From Planctomycetota bacterium (GTDB taxonomy: Bacteria > Planctomycetota > UBA8742 > UBA2392), in contig JAIOJA010000016.1 in NCBI GenBank assembly GCA_019912315.1, positions 1 through 64,000 of the forward strand: a stretch of DNA of 64,000 nt, read 5' to 3'. This document shows positions 15,277 through 23,601 of the stretch, piece by piece. How positions within the stretch are numbered: position 1 is the first letter of the stretch; each line of letters begins with the position of its first letter. The notes under the pieces were generated by a model. That model saw nothing but the letters and a program-made list of their open reading frames with translations, was not told where the DNA came from and searched no databases. The translations under genes and the position numbers were made by a program.

Positions 15277-17931
15277 ATGTACACGAACCGATTGACTCAC
15301 GCCCTCCTTCTCACCATCGCCGCGGGGCTGCTGGCAGGTGCCGCAAGCGCCGACCCGTGCGGCATGGTGCCGCCGATCTGGACAGGCCAGGGGCCGGCCA
15401 TTGAGCGTGTTGGCATCCAGAAAACCTACGTCTTCTACAAGGACGGCATGGAGACGTTCGCCGTACGCCCCGGCTTCGAGGGCAAGGTGGACAACTTCGG
15501 CATGTTGATCCCGGTGCCCAGCGTGCCGTCGATCAAGAAGATCGCCGACGAAACGTTCAGTCACATTGCCGCCGCCATCGACCCGCCGGAAGTTGTCGTC
15601 TACGCCGGCGACTATGGCTGGGGCGGCCCGTGGGACAGCGTTGAGCGCGCCATGGCGCCGACGGCGGATTCGGGCACGGAACTGAGCTTCCGCGACGAAG
15701 ATGTTGTCACCGTCGTTAAGGAAGAGGCCATGGGCATGTACACCGTGGTCGTCCTTGACGCGGGCAGCGCAAGGGCCCTGAAACTGTGGATGGAAGAGCA
15801 CGAGTACATGTACCCGAACGGCATGGATGAAGTCTGCCAGGATTACGTCAAGGCCGGCTGGATGTTCGTCGCCGTGAAGGCCAAGGTCGGACAGAAGAGC
15901 GGCGTAAACCCGAAGCCCGGCATGAAAGAGGGCGATGTCAACGCCGACCGCCCCGAAGGCAGCATCTTTGACGGGCACGTGCAGGGCATGGCGTTTCGCT
16001 TCAAGTCGGATCGCCTGGTCGTGCCGATGCGCCTCGCCAGCTACAACGAGGGCGAACTACACAACGTCATCTACATCCTCAGCGATCAGCCCACGGCCGT
16101 CCGCGACATCCCGCAGTCCATGGTGAAGCGTCAGCTTTCGGGTGAGGAACTCTACCTGAACCTGACGCAGCCGCTGCCCCTGCGTATCTACGGCGGTGAC
16201 TACAACGATATCCCGGACTGGCAGCGCAGCACCCTGGCACAGCAGCGCGATCCGAAGGCCAGCAACGGGCTCGCTCGTGAATTGTTTGCCGCGGACCTGC
16301 TTGCGGCCCGCATGAGCGAGTTGACCCTTCAGTTCGAAGAGCGCGAAAAGCAACTGCTGAACATTTCCGAACGCCTTGACCTGCGCGGCGAAGAGATTGA
16401 CCGCCTGCACCGCGCGGCCCTGGAATCCGAACGCGAGCACGATCTGAACGCCGTGCTGATGGACTTGCTGGACATGACCCTGACGGTCGTGGACGGTGAC
16501 TTCCAGCGCGAAGTGCTGCGCAAGGACAACCTGCACTTCCTCAGCTACCGGATGCCCGAAGCCGGCAACACTCCGGCCGCGTACCACGCCCCGAGTTTCG
16601 GCGCCCCGCCTGGGGACGAGAACGCGCAGTGGTACGGCGAAAGCAAACGCTGGGTAGACACCGAGCGCCGCGCCGCCGCCCTGGAGATCGCGTACATGTT
16701 GAAGGACAAGAGCCTGCCGGAGCGCAAGCAGGCCATCGCCGACATCGAGAAGGACGGAAACAGCGTGTTCAACCCCCTCGGGCACGCGGACATGCCGGAG
16801 CCGAAAAGCAGCATGCTTCCGTGGTTCATCGCCATCGGCGCGTCGCTTGGCGCGCTGGCAATCGGGCTTGGTGTCGGCTATCGCCTGCGGCGCAAATCCG
16901 TCTCGGCACTGGTGTTGCTGGCGCTTGGCGGGCTGTTCGCATTCGGCGGAAGCGCGAACGCGGGCGAAAAGCCGGCCCCTGAAGAGATCGACCCCGATAC
17001 AGCGGCACTGCTGGCGCAACTGCATGACCCGGTCGCCGCGCCGGGCGCGACCGACCGACTTGCCGGCGCCGGCGCGAAGTCCGTCCCCGGGCTGATCACC
17101 GTCGCGTTCACGGACCCGGACATCGCCGCGCAGGGCTGGGCGATTGCCGCCCTGAGCGAGATCGGCGGCGAAGATGTAGATCGCAAACTCAGCGTGCTGC
17201 ACAGCGACATGTCGAAGCCTGAGTTGCTGCGAACCTGGGCAGCCGGCGCTCGTGTCAAGGCGGCCGACGACCCCGACACCCTTATGGAGCTGGCCGAGCT
17301 GGCGGGTTCCATGCCGGCCTTGGGCAAACCCATCGCCAAGAAGCTGGTGGCCGGCGCAAGCGGTGACCGCGCCGAAGTGTTGATCGGACTGACACAGAAA
17401 GTGCCGAGCCTGGCGCAGTCGTTACAGCAGGCGATTCTCGACCTGCCTGCCGGCGACCTTGCCCGCACCATGACACAGGGGCGCGACCAGAATGTGCGCT
17501 ACACCGCGGCCAGCTATCTTGGCGGCAAGTTCAACGCGGGCGACACCACAGTCGCGCAGGTCGTTGTGGATACCTACAAGTATGACCCCGCCGCAAAGAA
17601 ATCTCCCTGGGACGGCGGAGCCCTGTACGTGCCGGGCATCCAGTGGCCGCGAGACGAAGGGCGCGCGCTGGTCACCAATCTGCTGGCGTGGGGCATCTGG
17701 TGCGACCGCAAGGAAAAGCAGGATCAGTACTGGCAGATTCACAACAACCTGGCGTCCATCGGACTGGCACAAGCCGTCGGCTACGAGATCAACTGGAACA
17801 GTCAGGATATCACGGGCTGGCTTGTTACCTGCGGACGACTGCTGGGCAGGCCGGCGATTGAAGACCTGCTTGTGGCGCAAGGTGTGCAGGACGAAAAGCG
17901 CTTCAAGGACGTGCTGGCGCAACTGAAGTAG
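15277..17931 (+). CDS. DUF2330 protein fused to a HEAT-like C-terminal domain
   Basis: 884 residues. A signal peptide (1-26) ends in ASADPCGM. The DUF2330 domain follows, with PVPSVPSIKKI and EVVVYAGDYG; this family is exported and of unknown function. A coiled region at about 350-395 follows the domain. A membrane segment lies at about 513-533 and a second hydrophobic stretch at about 540-560 ends in GGSANAGEK, resembling an internal signal sequence. Residues 570-750 are Ala/Leu-rich HEAT-like helices (for example SVPGLITVAFTDPDIAAQGWAIAALSEIGG). The last 130 residues are unassigned. The internal signal-like stretch suggests fusion of two originally separate exported proteins. GAAAGG precedes the ATG, and a terminator follows the stop. 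Confidence 0.8.
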   Translation: MYTNRLTHALLLTIAAGLLAGAASADPCGMVPPIWTGQGPAIERVGIQKTYVFYKDGMETFAVRPGFEGKVDNFGMLIPVPSVPSIKKIADETFSHIAAAIDPPEVVVYAGDYGWGGPWDSVERAMAPTADSGTELSFRDEDVVTVVKEEAMGMYTVVVLDAGSARALKLWMEEHEYMYPNGMDEVCQDYVKAGWMFVAVKAKVGQKSGVNPKPGMKEGDVNADRPEGSIFDGHVQGMAFRFKSDRLVVPMRLASYNEGELHNVIYILSDQPTAVRDIPQSMVKRQLSGEELYLNLTQPLPLRIYGGDYNDIPDWQRSTLAQQRDPKASNGLARELFAADLLAARMSELTLQFEEREKQLLNISERLDLRGEEIDRLHRAALESEREHDLNAVLMDLLDMTLTVVDGDFQREVLRKDNLHFLSYRMPEAGNTPAAYHAPSFGAPPGDENAQWYGESKRWVDTERRAAALEIAYMLKDKSLPERKQAIADIEKDGNSVFNPLGHADMPEPKSSMLPWFIAIGASLGALAIGLGVGYRLRRKSVSALVLLALGGLFAFGGSANAGEKPAPEEIDPDTAALLAQLHDPVAAPGATDRLAGAGAKSVPGLITVAFTDPDIAAQGWAIAALSEIGGEDVDRKLSVLHSDMSKPELLRTWAAGARVKAADDPDTLMELAELAGSMPALGKPIAKKLVAGASGDRAEVLIGLTQKVPSLAQSLQQAILDLPAGDLARTMTQGRDQNVRYTAASYLGGKFNAGDTTVAQVVVDTYKYDPAAKKSPWDGGALYVPGIQWPRDEGRALVTNLLAWGIWCDRKEKQDQYWQIHNNLASIGLAQAVGYEINWNSQDITGWLVTCGRLLGRPAIEDLLVAQGVQDEKRFKDVLAQLK

Positions 17932-17953
17932 CAGGCTTCCCGGCAAGCGTGCA

Positions 17954-17979
17954 AGCAGCCCCGCCCGTGCGGGGCTGCT
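17954..17979. terminator. Bidirectional terminator
   Basis: An 11-bp perfect stem, AGCAGCCCCGC with its complement, surrounds the loop CCGT. It lies between two convergent stop codons (17931 and 17981). CTCATTTG follows on the plus strand. Confidence 0.8.
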
Positions 17980-17980
17980 C

Positions 17981-19093
17981 TCATTTGCCGGTGGACGCGC
18001 GCAGAATCTCCTCGCCCGCAAGCGGTCGCCCGCGCTTCAAGGCAGCCTGCCGCATTCGTTCACGCAGACCCGCGTCGCCCAGGAACTTGCCCAGTTTGTA
18101 TTTCATGCTGCCGGGGCTGCGGGCGATCATCGCGATGCCTTTTTCGGTAAGGTACTCCGCGTTGCGTTCTTCCTGCCCCGGTATGGGGTTCGGAACCAGC
18201 ATAGGCACGCCCAGCGCCAGGCATTCCGCCGTGGTAAGCCCACCGCTTTTGGTAACGCACAAATCCGAGATCGCCATCAGTTCGTGAATGGTATCGACAT
18301 AACCCAGCGGCAGCAGCTTCACATGCTTCGGCGCCTTGAGCTTTGCGACTTTGTCGCGCATACGCTCATTGCGCCCGGCAATGGCAATCACCTGCACCGG
18401 CGCGAAGCCCATGATCAGTTCCACCAGCTTCGGCAGCCCCGCCGCCCCCCAGCCGCCGGACATAACCAGCACTGTCGGTACATCGGGTGCCAGCCCGTAT
18501 TTTGCCGCGGTTTCGGAGCGGTCATACCCGCGGGCGAACTCCGGCATGATGGGGATCCCGACAAGGCGGACTTTGTCCCGTGGTATGCCCTTGTCCACCA
18601 GTTCTTCCACGCCTTCGCCGCTGCTGGCAAAAATATGTGTGGCGTTCGGCTGCGCCCAGAACCCGTGAACCAGATAGTCCGTCACGCACAGCTCCAATGT
18701 GAAACGCAGCCATTCCTTGCCCTCATAGGGGCGCAGAATCTGCAACGGCAGGAAGTGCGTGCAGAACACGTGATCCGGGTTGTAGTCGCGCAGCATGGCG
18801 CGGAACTTCGCGAACTCGATGCGATCAAACGCCCGAATCAGCGCCGCCTGCCGCTTTCCCGCTTTGGGTCGGTCACCCTTGTTGTACAGGTACCCCCAAA
18901 GTTCCGGGGCGCGATCCGCCATTTTGAGGTAGCTGCCGGCGTAAGCCTTGCGATAGATCGCCGCGGTGTAATCAAGAATGTCGACATTCTTGACTTCCGC
19001 GTCGGGGTAGATCTCCCGGGCCGTGGCTTCGAGCGCATTGGCGGCGCGTACGTGCCCGTGCCCGGCGGAAGCAGAAATCATCAGCAGGCGCAT
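17981..19093 (-). CDS. MGDG-synthase-type glycosyltransferase (UgtP-like)
   Basis: 370 residues of GT28 type. The N-terminus MRLLMISASAGHGHVRAANAL has the S-A-G-x-G-H motif of monogalactosyl/diglucosyl-diacylglycerol synthases, with the membrane-associated MGDG_synth domain in the first half. The second half has VLVMSGGWGAAG and KSGGLTTAECLALGVPMLV, the UDP-sugar binding blocks. It probably adds a hexose to diacylglycerol on the inner face of the membrane. The acceptor is inferred. I chose ATG 19093 over ATG 19108 because GGAG lies at the right distance and the S-A-G-H motif is near the N-terminus. Confidence 0.88.
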   Translation of the reverse strand: MRLLMISASAGHGHVRAANALEATAREIYPDAEVKNVDILDYTAAIYRKAYAGSYLKMADRAPELWGYLYNKGDRPKAGKRQAALIRAFDRIEFAKFRAMLRDYNPDHVFCTHFLPLQILRPYEGKEWLRFTLELCVTDYLVHGFWAQPNATHIFASSGEGVEELVDKGIPRDKVRLVGIPIMPEFARGYDRSETAAKYGLAPDVPTVLVMSGGWGAAGLPKLVELIMGFAPVQVIAIAGRNERMRDKVAKLKAPKHVKLLPLGYVDTIHELMAISDLCVTKSGGLTTAECLALGVPMLVPNPIPGQEERNAEYLTEKGIAMIARSPGSMKYKLGKFLGDAGLRERMRQAALKRGRPLAGEEILRASTGK

Positions 19094-19164
19094 GATCGTC
19101 TCCACCATGAAAACTAGTAAGCGTTGAGCCTGATGAACAGTCCGCACACCGGTGAAGATGAAAT

Positions 19165-19236
19165 GAAGGCGGCGCGCCAACCACACCATGTGGCTCGCCC
19201 GGCACGGGCCGGTCCCGGGCATGACGCGCCGCCTTC
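19165..19236. repeat. 72-nt structured intergenic element, three-way junction
   Basis: A 12-bp perfect outer stem pairs GAAGGCGGCGCG (19165-19176) with CGCGCCGCCTTC (19225-19236). Inside are two arms, CCACA-CCA-TGTGG and one closed by GCCCGG/CCGGGC. It lies between cobA and the glycosyltransferase gene on the minus strand. It may terminate the cys operon or form an RNA element in the glycosyltransferase leader. No T-run follows, so its role is open. Confidence 0.6.
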
Positions 19237-19238
19237 GT

Positions 19239-20114
19239 TTATGGCTTTGGCACCTCCGCGCGAACGCATACTTCCCGCGCAAACGGGTGGGAGGGCTCGT
19301 GATGCACCCCGACGGCCGGGCGTGCGCCCCGGGCGCGCAGTTCGTCGGCTGCGGGACTTTCAAGCGCGTTTCGCGACACCACGGCAACCTTGCCGTCAAG
19401 TGAACGGGCCTTGAATGCGTGCTCGCGGGCCGCGCCGATGACCATGATCGCCGGCGTCCAGTCATCCGGGTGTCGAAGCAGGTCGCCCAGTCCGGCTACG
19501 GTTGTTTCGGCGACAACTTCCCGTGGCGTGCCGCCGTTGGCAACGACAACCGCCGGCTCGCTTCCCCGCGCCGCGTTGACGAATTCCCGCGTGATGTCGC
19601 CGACACGGTTCACGCCCATGTAAATGACAACCGGGCCCGGATAGTCCGCCCAGGTGCGGATCTCCGCACTGCTGGAGCCCGCACCGCTGAAAACCGCGAA
19701 GCCGCGATTGCGCCCCCGTGCCGTCAACGCAACGCCCGCTGCACCAAGGACTCCGTTCAGAGAAGTCACGCCCGGCAGTACCCGGAACGGCACACCCGCG
19801 CGGTGCAGCGCTTCCACTTCTTCTGTGCCGCGGCCGAAAATGAACGGGTCGCCGCCCTTCAGACGCACGACGTGGCGCCCCAGGGAGCCCTCGCGGACCA
19901 GGATGCCGTTGATCGTTTCCTGCGCGGTTTGACTCGCGAACGGCAGTTTGCCGACATTGATGAGCGTCGCGCCGACGGCGAACTCCAGTACTTCCGGGCA
20001 CACGAGATTGTCGTACACCACAACGTCCGCACGCTGCAGCGCGCGCACCGCGCCAACCGTGAGCAGGTCCGGATCGCCAGGGCCAGCGCCGACCAGTGTG
20101 ACGATGCCTGTCAT
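19239..20114 (-). CDS. cobA: Uroporphyrinogen-III C-methyltransferase (siroheme synthesis)
   Basis: 291 residues. It makes precorrin-2, the precursor of siroheme, by SAM-dependent methylation. The SUMT signature is complete: VTLVGAGPGDPDLLTVGAVRAL near the N-terminus, VVRLKGGDPFIFGRG, and PVVIYMGVNRVGDI. The last 45 residues (after AREHAFKARSLDGKVAVVS) resemble the beginning of a uroporphyrinogen-III synthase domain that is not completed. The ATG at 20114 overlaps the stop of the sulfite/APS reductase gene as ATGA. This means coupled translation and supply of siroheme to that enzyme. Confidence 0.93.
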   Translation of the reverse strand: MTGIVTLVGAGPGDPDLLTVGAVRALQRADVVVYDNLVCPEVLEFAVGATLINVGKLPFASQTAQETINGILVREGSLGRHVVRLKGGDPFIFGRGTEEVEALHRAGVPFRVLPGVTSLNGVLGAAGVALTARGRNRGFAVFSGAGSSSAEIRTWADYPGPVVIYMGVNRVGDITREFVNAARGSEPAVVVANGGTPREVVAETTVAGLGDLLRHPDDWTPAIMVIGAAREHAFKARSLDGKVAVVSRNALESPAADELRARGARPAVGVHHEPSHPFAREVCVRAEVPKP

Positions 20115-22360
20115 GACCGTATCTCCCTTCCGTGCAATCCGCACTCCGTCTTCGCCTGCCCCGCCCAGCGCCCGTCGCGCTCAGCTTGCGCTGTCTTGAC
20201 GGGTAAAGTGCACGGCTCGCAACCGACGCTGCGGTAGCCTTGATCGAATAGCGGGTGCTGCGGAATGCCGTAGGTGCGCAATTCTTCGTCGATCCATTCG
20301 CGCTTCACGAATGCCAGCGGAGACATTTTGACCAACCCGTCGGGTTCGCGCTCCAGCACGTTGATGCCTGCCCGCTCACCGCCCTGGTCGCGCCGCAGCC
20401 CGGACACCCAGGCCCGCTTGCCTTTGCGCAGCTCGCTCAATATCTGCACTTTCCGGATCTGGCAGCACAGGTTGGGGTCGCGCTCCCAGAGTCGTTCACC
20501 GTAGGTTTCTGCAATGGCGCCTTCACTCAGCCCCGATCCGACAGCGATCAGGTTCAGCCCGAACTGCCTGCGCAATTGGCGGTAGTACGCGAGGGTTCCG
20601 CCAAACAGTTTTCCCGTGTCGATCAGAAACACCGGGTGCTGCGGCGCGATTTCGCAAAGGTATTGGGCCAGCAGAACGCCGCCGGCGCCAAGCGCGCTGG
20701 TGACGAGCAGCGAGTCGCCGTACTGGCGCAACGCCCACTTCAGAATCAGGCGGGGCTCTGTCAGTTCAAGTGACGCCGCCGCGGACTCCAGCGAAGTGAA
20801 CGCGACCGTCGGCCCGGTCTGCATCTCCGTCCACTCGCCCTGCTGTAAAGTGACTCGACGGGCCAGGCCGTCGACGAACACGTGAAGCCCGATCCGGTCG
20901 ATCAACTCGTCGAATGCCTCGCCCGTCTGTGCCGCCTCCGTGTATTCGCGCACGGCCGCCGTTGCGACGGCAAGGACATCGCCCTGGTCCAGCAGGGTCG
21001 CGAACTGCTGCCCAAGCAGCATGCGCCCGTAAAGGCGACCACCGATCAGCAGGTCGTAGCCCTTCACGACGCTGCCGTTCGCCTTGCCCGCATTGCCGCG
21101 GAACCCGATGTCAAAGAGCTGCGGCTGCGAGCAACTGTTGGGGCAGCCGCTGACACTGATCCGCAGGCGCTTCGCCCAGTCCGGCGCGTCGACGCTTTCC
21201 AGCGCCCGCGACAGCGTCTGCGCAAAGTCGTGCGTTTCAACGAAACCCTTGCGGCAGGAGGTCGCGCCGGGGCAGGCGACAATGTCGCGCGCGCCAAACC
21301 AGCCTGAAGGAGGGAAGCCCAGGGCTTCCATCTTCGCGGCCAGCGCGGGCACTTTGTCGGCGTCAACATTCGGGATTGAAAGGTTCTGCCGCACGCTCAA
21401 GTCAATCTGTGTAGCGCCCGCCCTTTCCGCGGAGAAGACGATTGCGCGGGCCTGTTGACCCGTCAAGTCACCCGCGACAATCGGTACGCGCACCCGGAAC
21501 TTGCCGTTTTCCTGCGCGTGAATGCCGTCCGCGGTAAACCGGGCCGGCGCGGCGACCATAGCCGCTCGAGGAGCCAGTTCCACACCTGTGGGAGGCGCCC
21601 ACTTTTCGAGAATCAGGCGGCGGACGCGCTCCACGCCCAGGTCCTCCAGCACGAACTTCAAGCGCGCGCGGGCGCGATTTTTGCGACTCGAATACTCGTT
21701 GTGTACGCGCACGGCAGCCGCCACAAGTCCGCCGACATGCCTGTCGGGCACACCCGAAAACAGCAGGTCTGCAAGACGCGGCTCGCGGCCAAGGCCGCCA
21801 CCGATCCAGACACTGAATCGGAAATCGTCTCCGGGCTGCTCTACGAATCCGAGGTCGTTGATGCGATGAAGCGGCTCGCGGTCGTCGCCGGCGTAGAACG
21901 CGATCTTGAATTTGCGCGGCAGGATTTCGAACTCCGGCTTGCCTGCGAATCGCTTCGTAAGCTGATCGACGACCGTTTGAATGCGCGCGAGGTTGGTGCT
22001 GCCGGTTTCGCTGCCGGTGACAATGTTGCGCACCGTGTCACCGCAGGCACCGCGGGTTGTCAGCCCGGTCGTTTCGATCGCCTCAATGAACGCAACCAGC
22101 TTTGATTCCGTTACGCCGTGGAACTCCACGTTCGCGCGGGTGTCCACGTGCCATTCGCCGTTTGCGTACTCATAGGCGAAGTCAGCCAGGGCGTAGGCCT
22201 GCGCCAGCGTCAGCACACCGCCCGGCACGCGCACCCGCACCATGTAAAGGCCGGGCTCACGCTCGGGGTAGACTCCGTCGATGGTGACTTCACCGTCGCT
22301 GCGCACAACGCGGTGTTTGCTCAGGTCGGTCTTCGGGATGTGTCGGATCTCAGGTTCCAT
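20111..22360 (-). CDS. Sulfite reductase (siroheme) fused to APS/PAPS reductase
   Basis: 749 residues, two enzymes in one chain. Residues 1-about 500 are a siroheme/4Fe-4S sulfite reductase of the ferredoxin-dependent type. It has the cluster Cys in CPGATSC (about 361-367) and SGCPNSCSQP (about 403-412). Residues about 530-749 are a CysH domain. It has CC at about 630 (NLCCQIRK), CEPC at about 713 and the catalytic ECGLH at about 739; the CC..CxxC set marks the 4Fe-4S assimilatory APS-reductase type. The single polypeptide would take APS or PAPS to sulfite and on to sulfide. The gene is coupled to cobA by a 4-bp overlap and lies 3 nt after the exporter gene. Length and order exclude an assembly join of two separate genes within the frame. 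Confidence 0.92.
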   Translation of the reverse strand: MEPEIRHIPKTDLSKHRVVRSDGEVTIDGVYPEREPGLYMVRVRVPGGVLTLAQAYALADFAYEYANGEWHVDTRANVEFHGVTESKLVAFIEAIETTGLTTRGACGDTVRNIVTGSETGSTNLARIQTVVDQLTKRFAGKPEFEILPRKFKIAFYAGDDREPLHRINDLGFVEQPGDDFRFSVWIGGGLGREPRLADLLFSGVPDRHVGGLVAAAVRVHNEYSSRKNRARARLKFVLEDLGVERVRRLILEKWAPPTGVELAPRAAMVAAPARFTADGIHAQENGKFRVRVPIVAGDLTGQQARAIVFSAERAGATQIDLSVRQNLSIPNVDADKVPALAAKMEALGFPPSGWFGARDIVACPGATSCRKGFVETHDFAQTLSRALESVDAPDWAKRLRISVSGCPNSCSQPQLFDIGFRGNAGKANGSVVKGYDLLIGGRLYGRMLLGQQFATLLDQGDVLAVATAAVREYTEAAQTGEAFDELIDRIGLHVFVDGLARRVTLQQGEWTEMQTGPTVAFTSLESAAASLELTEPRLILKWALRQYGDSLLVTSALGAGGVLLAQYLCEIAPQHPVFLIDTGKLFGGTLAYYRQLRRQFGLNLIAVGSGLSEGAIAETYGERLWERDPNLCCQIRKVQILSELRKGKRAWVSGLRRDQGGERAGINVLEREPDGLVKMSPLAFVKREWIDEELRTYGIPQHPLFDQGYRSVGCEPCTLPVKTAQAERDGRWAGQAKTECGLHGREIRS

Positions 22361-22363
22361 GGT

Positions 22364-23356
22364 TTATCTCAGTATCCAAATCAGTACGGCGGCAGCCGCC
22401 AACGCCCAGACAGCCAGGCCGATCAGGATCGGGCGCAACCCGATGCGGCGTATGACATCCAGGCGCGTGTGATAGCCCACGCCGATCAGTGCAATGAAGA
22501 ATGCAAGACGAGTAAGTCCGCCCAGCGATGCGCGTTCGCTTTCACTGAACAGTCCGATTGACGCCGCGACGGCGACGCCGACGAACCCCCATACAAAGAA
22601 AGGTACGCGCTGAAGAATGGTGGCCACGCCCGGTGTAGCATCGCCCTTCGGCGCGAACCGCCACAGGTACACCAGAATCGGCACACCTTGCAGGGTGTTG
22701 ACCAGCAGCTTGTAGCCAGCCGCCACGCCGAGTGCGTCATCGCTGTGCGTCGCGGCCGTGGCGACAGCTTCGGCGCTGTTGGCAATCGTGATTCCTGCCA
22801 GCGCGCCGAACTGCTGAGCATCGAGCCCGGCGGCTATTCCAATCAGTGGGTAGACCAGCAGACCCGCGGCGCCGGACAACAGCACCGCAAGTGTCGCATA
22901 GGCGGTGGGCGCGCCCTCGGCCTTGTGATCCTGCTGCGCAGCACCGGCGATGGCAGACACGCCGCAGCCGATGAGCCCCAGGGTGAACAAGCCCGCCAGG
23001 CGAGGCGTCAGCAGTCCTGTGCGGGCCATCAGCCAGAAAGATGTCGCCACGCTGAACCATAGCGCCCCCACCGCAAGCAATCCGGGTACGCCGATATGCG
23101 CAAACAGGCTTTGATGAAGCTGCGCACCCATCAGGATCAACCCGACTGTCAGTGGCAGATGGTACGGCAGGGAAGGCAACTCCCGCCGCGCACCCGCCGA
23201 GCCCGCCAGCACACCGAAACCCAACGCCCACACCGCGCCCGGCACCTGGGGCGCCAGCCTGTGCGTCAGCAGTGCCAGCAGCGCGAGCGTCAGCAACGCA
23301 AGCGCGCCGGGCAGCGGGCCCTTGCGGGATTCAAGTGCGCCGTAGGCCGTCGTCAT
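22364..23356 (-). CDS. YeiH/UPF0324 family membrane protein, putative sulfate/sulfite transporter
   Basis: 330 residues, very hydrophobic, with about ten membrane segments. It has the family blocks LPLTVGLILMGAQL, GLIGCGVSAIAGAA and GITIANSAEAVATAA. UPF0324 proteins are often found with cysteine and taurine genes and are proposed sulfate exporters; the transport direction is not proven. I chose the ATG at 23356, which overlaps the stop of the upstream 36-residue protein by one base (TGATG), because the longer frame has no family similarity. It lies in the operon downstream of the second Cys-rich leader and is probably controlled by it. Confidence 0.85.
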   Translation of the reverse strand: MTTAYGALESRKGPLPGALALLTLALLALLTHRLAPQVPGAVWALGFGVLAGSAGARRELPSLPYHLPLTVGLILMGAQLHQSLFAHIGVPGLLAVGALWFSVATSFWLMARTGLLTPRLAGLFTLGLIGCGVSAIAGAAQQDHKAEGAPTAYATLAVLLSGAAGLLVYPLIGIAAGLDAQQFGALAGITIANSAEAVATAATHSDDALGVAAGYKLLVNTLQGVPILVYLWRFAPKGDATPGVATILQRVPFFVWGFVGVAVAASIGLFSESERASLGGLTRLAFFIALIGVGYHTRLDVIRRIGLRPILIGLAVWALAAAAVLIWILR

Positions 23357-23466
23357 CAGATCACCAGGCTCAACAATCCGACCTTGACGGCGGCGATCAG
23401 CGCCAGCGCCAGCATCGCGGCCGTGAAGTCCCGCAGGAAGATTCGTTTTTTCGTCGTCTGACTCAT
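23356..23466 (-). CDS. 36-residue single-pass membrane protein of the cys operon
   Basis: The frame starts MSQTTKKRIFLRDFTAAMLA and ends GLLSLVI. A basic N-terminus is followed by one hydrophobic helix (about 14-36), so N-in topology is expected. Its TGA shares one base with the ATG of the YeiH-type gene, which implies coupled translation. GGGA lies 7 nt before the ATG. It is the first gene after the second attenuator hairpin. I know no family for it. A small subunit or assembly partner of the transporter is the simplest inference. Confidence 0.7.
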   Translation of the reverse strand: MSQTTKKRIFLRDFTAAMLALALIAAVKVGLLSLVI

Positions 23467-23492
23467 GTCGATTCCCGTTCGTCAAAAGAAAA

Positions 23493-23510
23493 GGCCGCCC
23501 CATGGCGGCC
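23493..23510 (-). terminator. Attenuator terminator 2 (cys operon)
   Basis: On the minus strand, GGCCGCC and GGCGGCC form a 7-bp stem with loop ATGG. TTTTCTTTT follows. It lies 23 nt after the stop of leader peptide 2 and 26 nt before the small membrane protein, inside the operon. It should therefore act conditionally. A second hairpin, ACGCG-7 nt-CGCGT (23516-23534), lies between leader and terminator and could be the competing structure. Confidence 0.8.
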
Positions 23511-23533
23511 CGTGTCTACGCGGTGTTTACGCG

Positions 23534-23596
23534 TCAACACGAGCCTGTGCTCATGCACATGCACATCGAAAAGCACTTGTTTGCGGTCCTGGTCAT
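23534..23596 (-). CDS. Cys/Met-rich leader peptide 2
   Basis: A 20-residue frame, MTRTANKCFSMCMCMSTGSC, with Cys at 8, 12, 14 and 20 and Met at 11, 13 and 15. Seven of the 13 residues from 8 to 20 contain sulfur. It begins 5 nt after the cysC stop codon and ends 23 nt before a terminator hairpin that precedes the transporter and sulfite/APS reductase genes. This is the layout of an amino-acid attenuator sensing charged tRNA-Cys (and perhaps tRNA-Met). It is too short for routine gene calling. No strong ribosome-binding site is seen, so translation may be coupled to cysC. Confidence 0.8.
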   Translation of the reverse strand: MTRTANKCFSMCMCMSTGSC

Positions 23597-23601
23597 GATC
23601 T

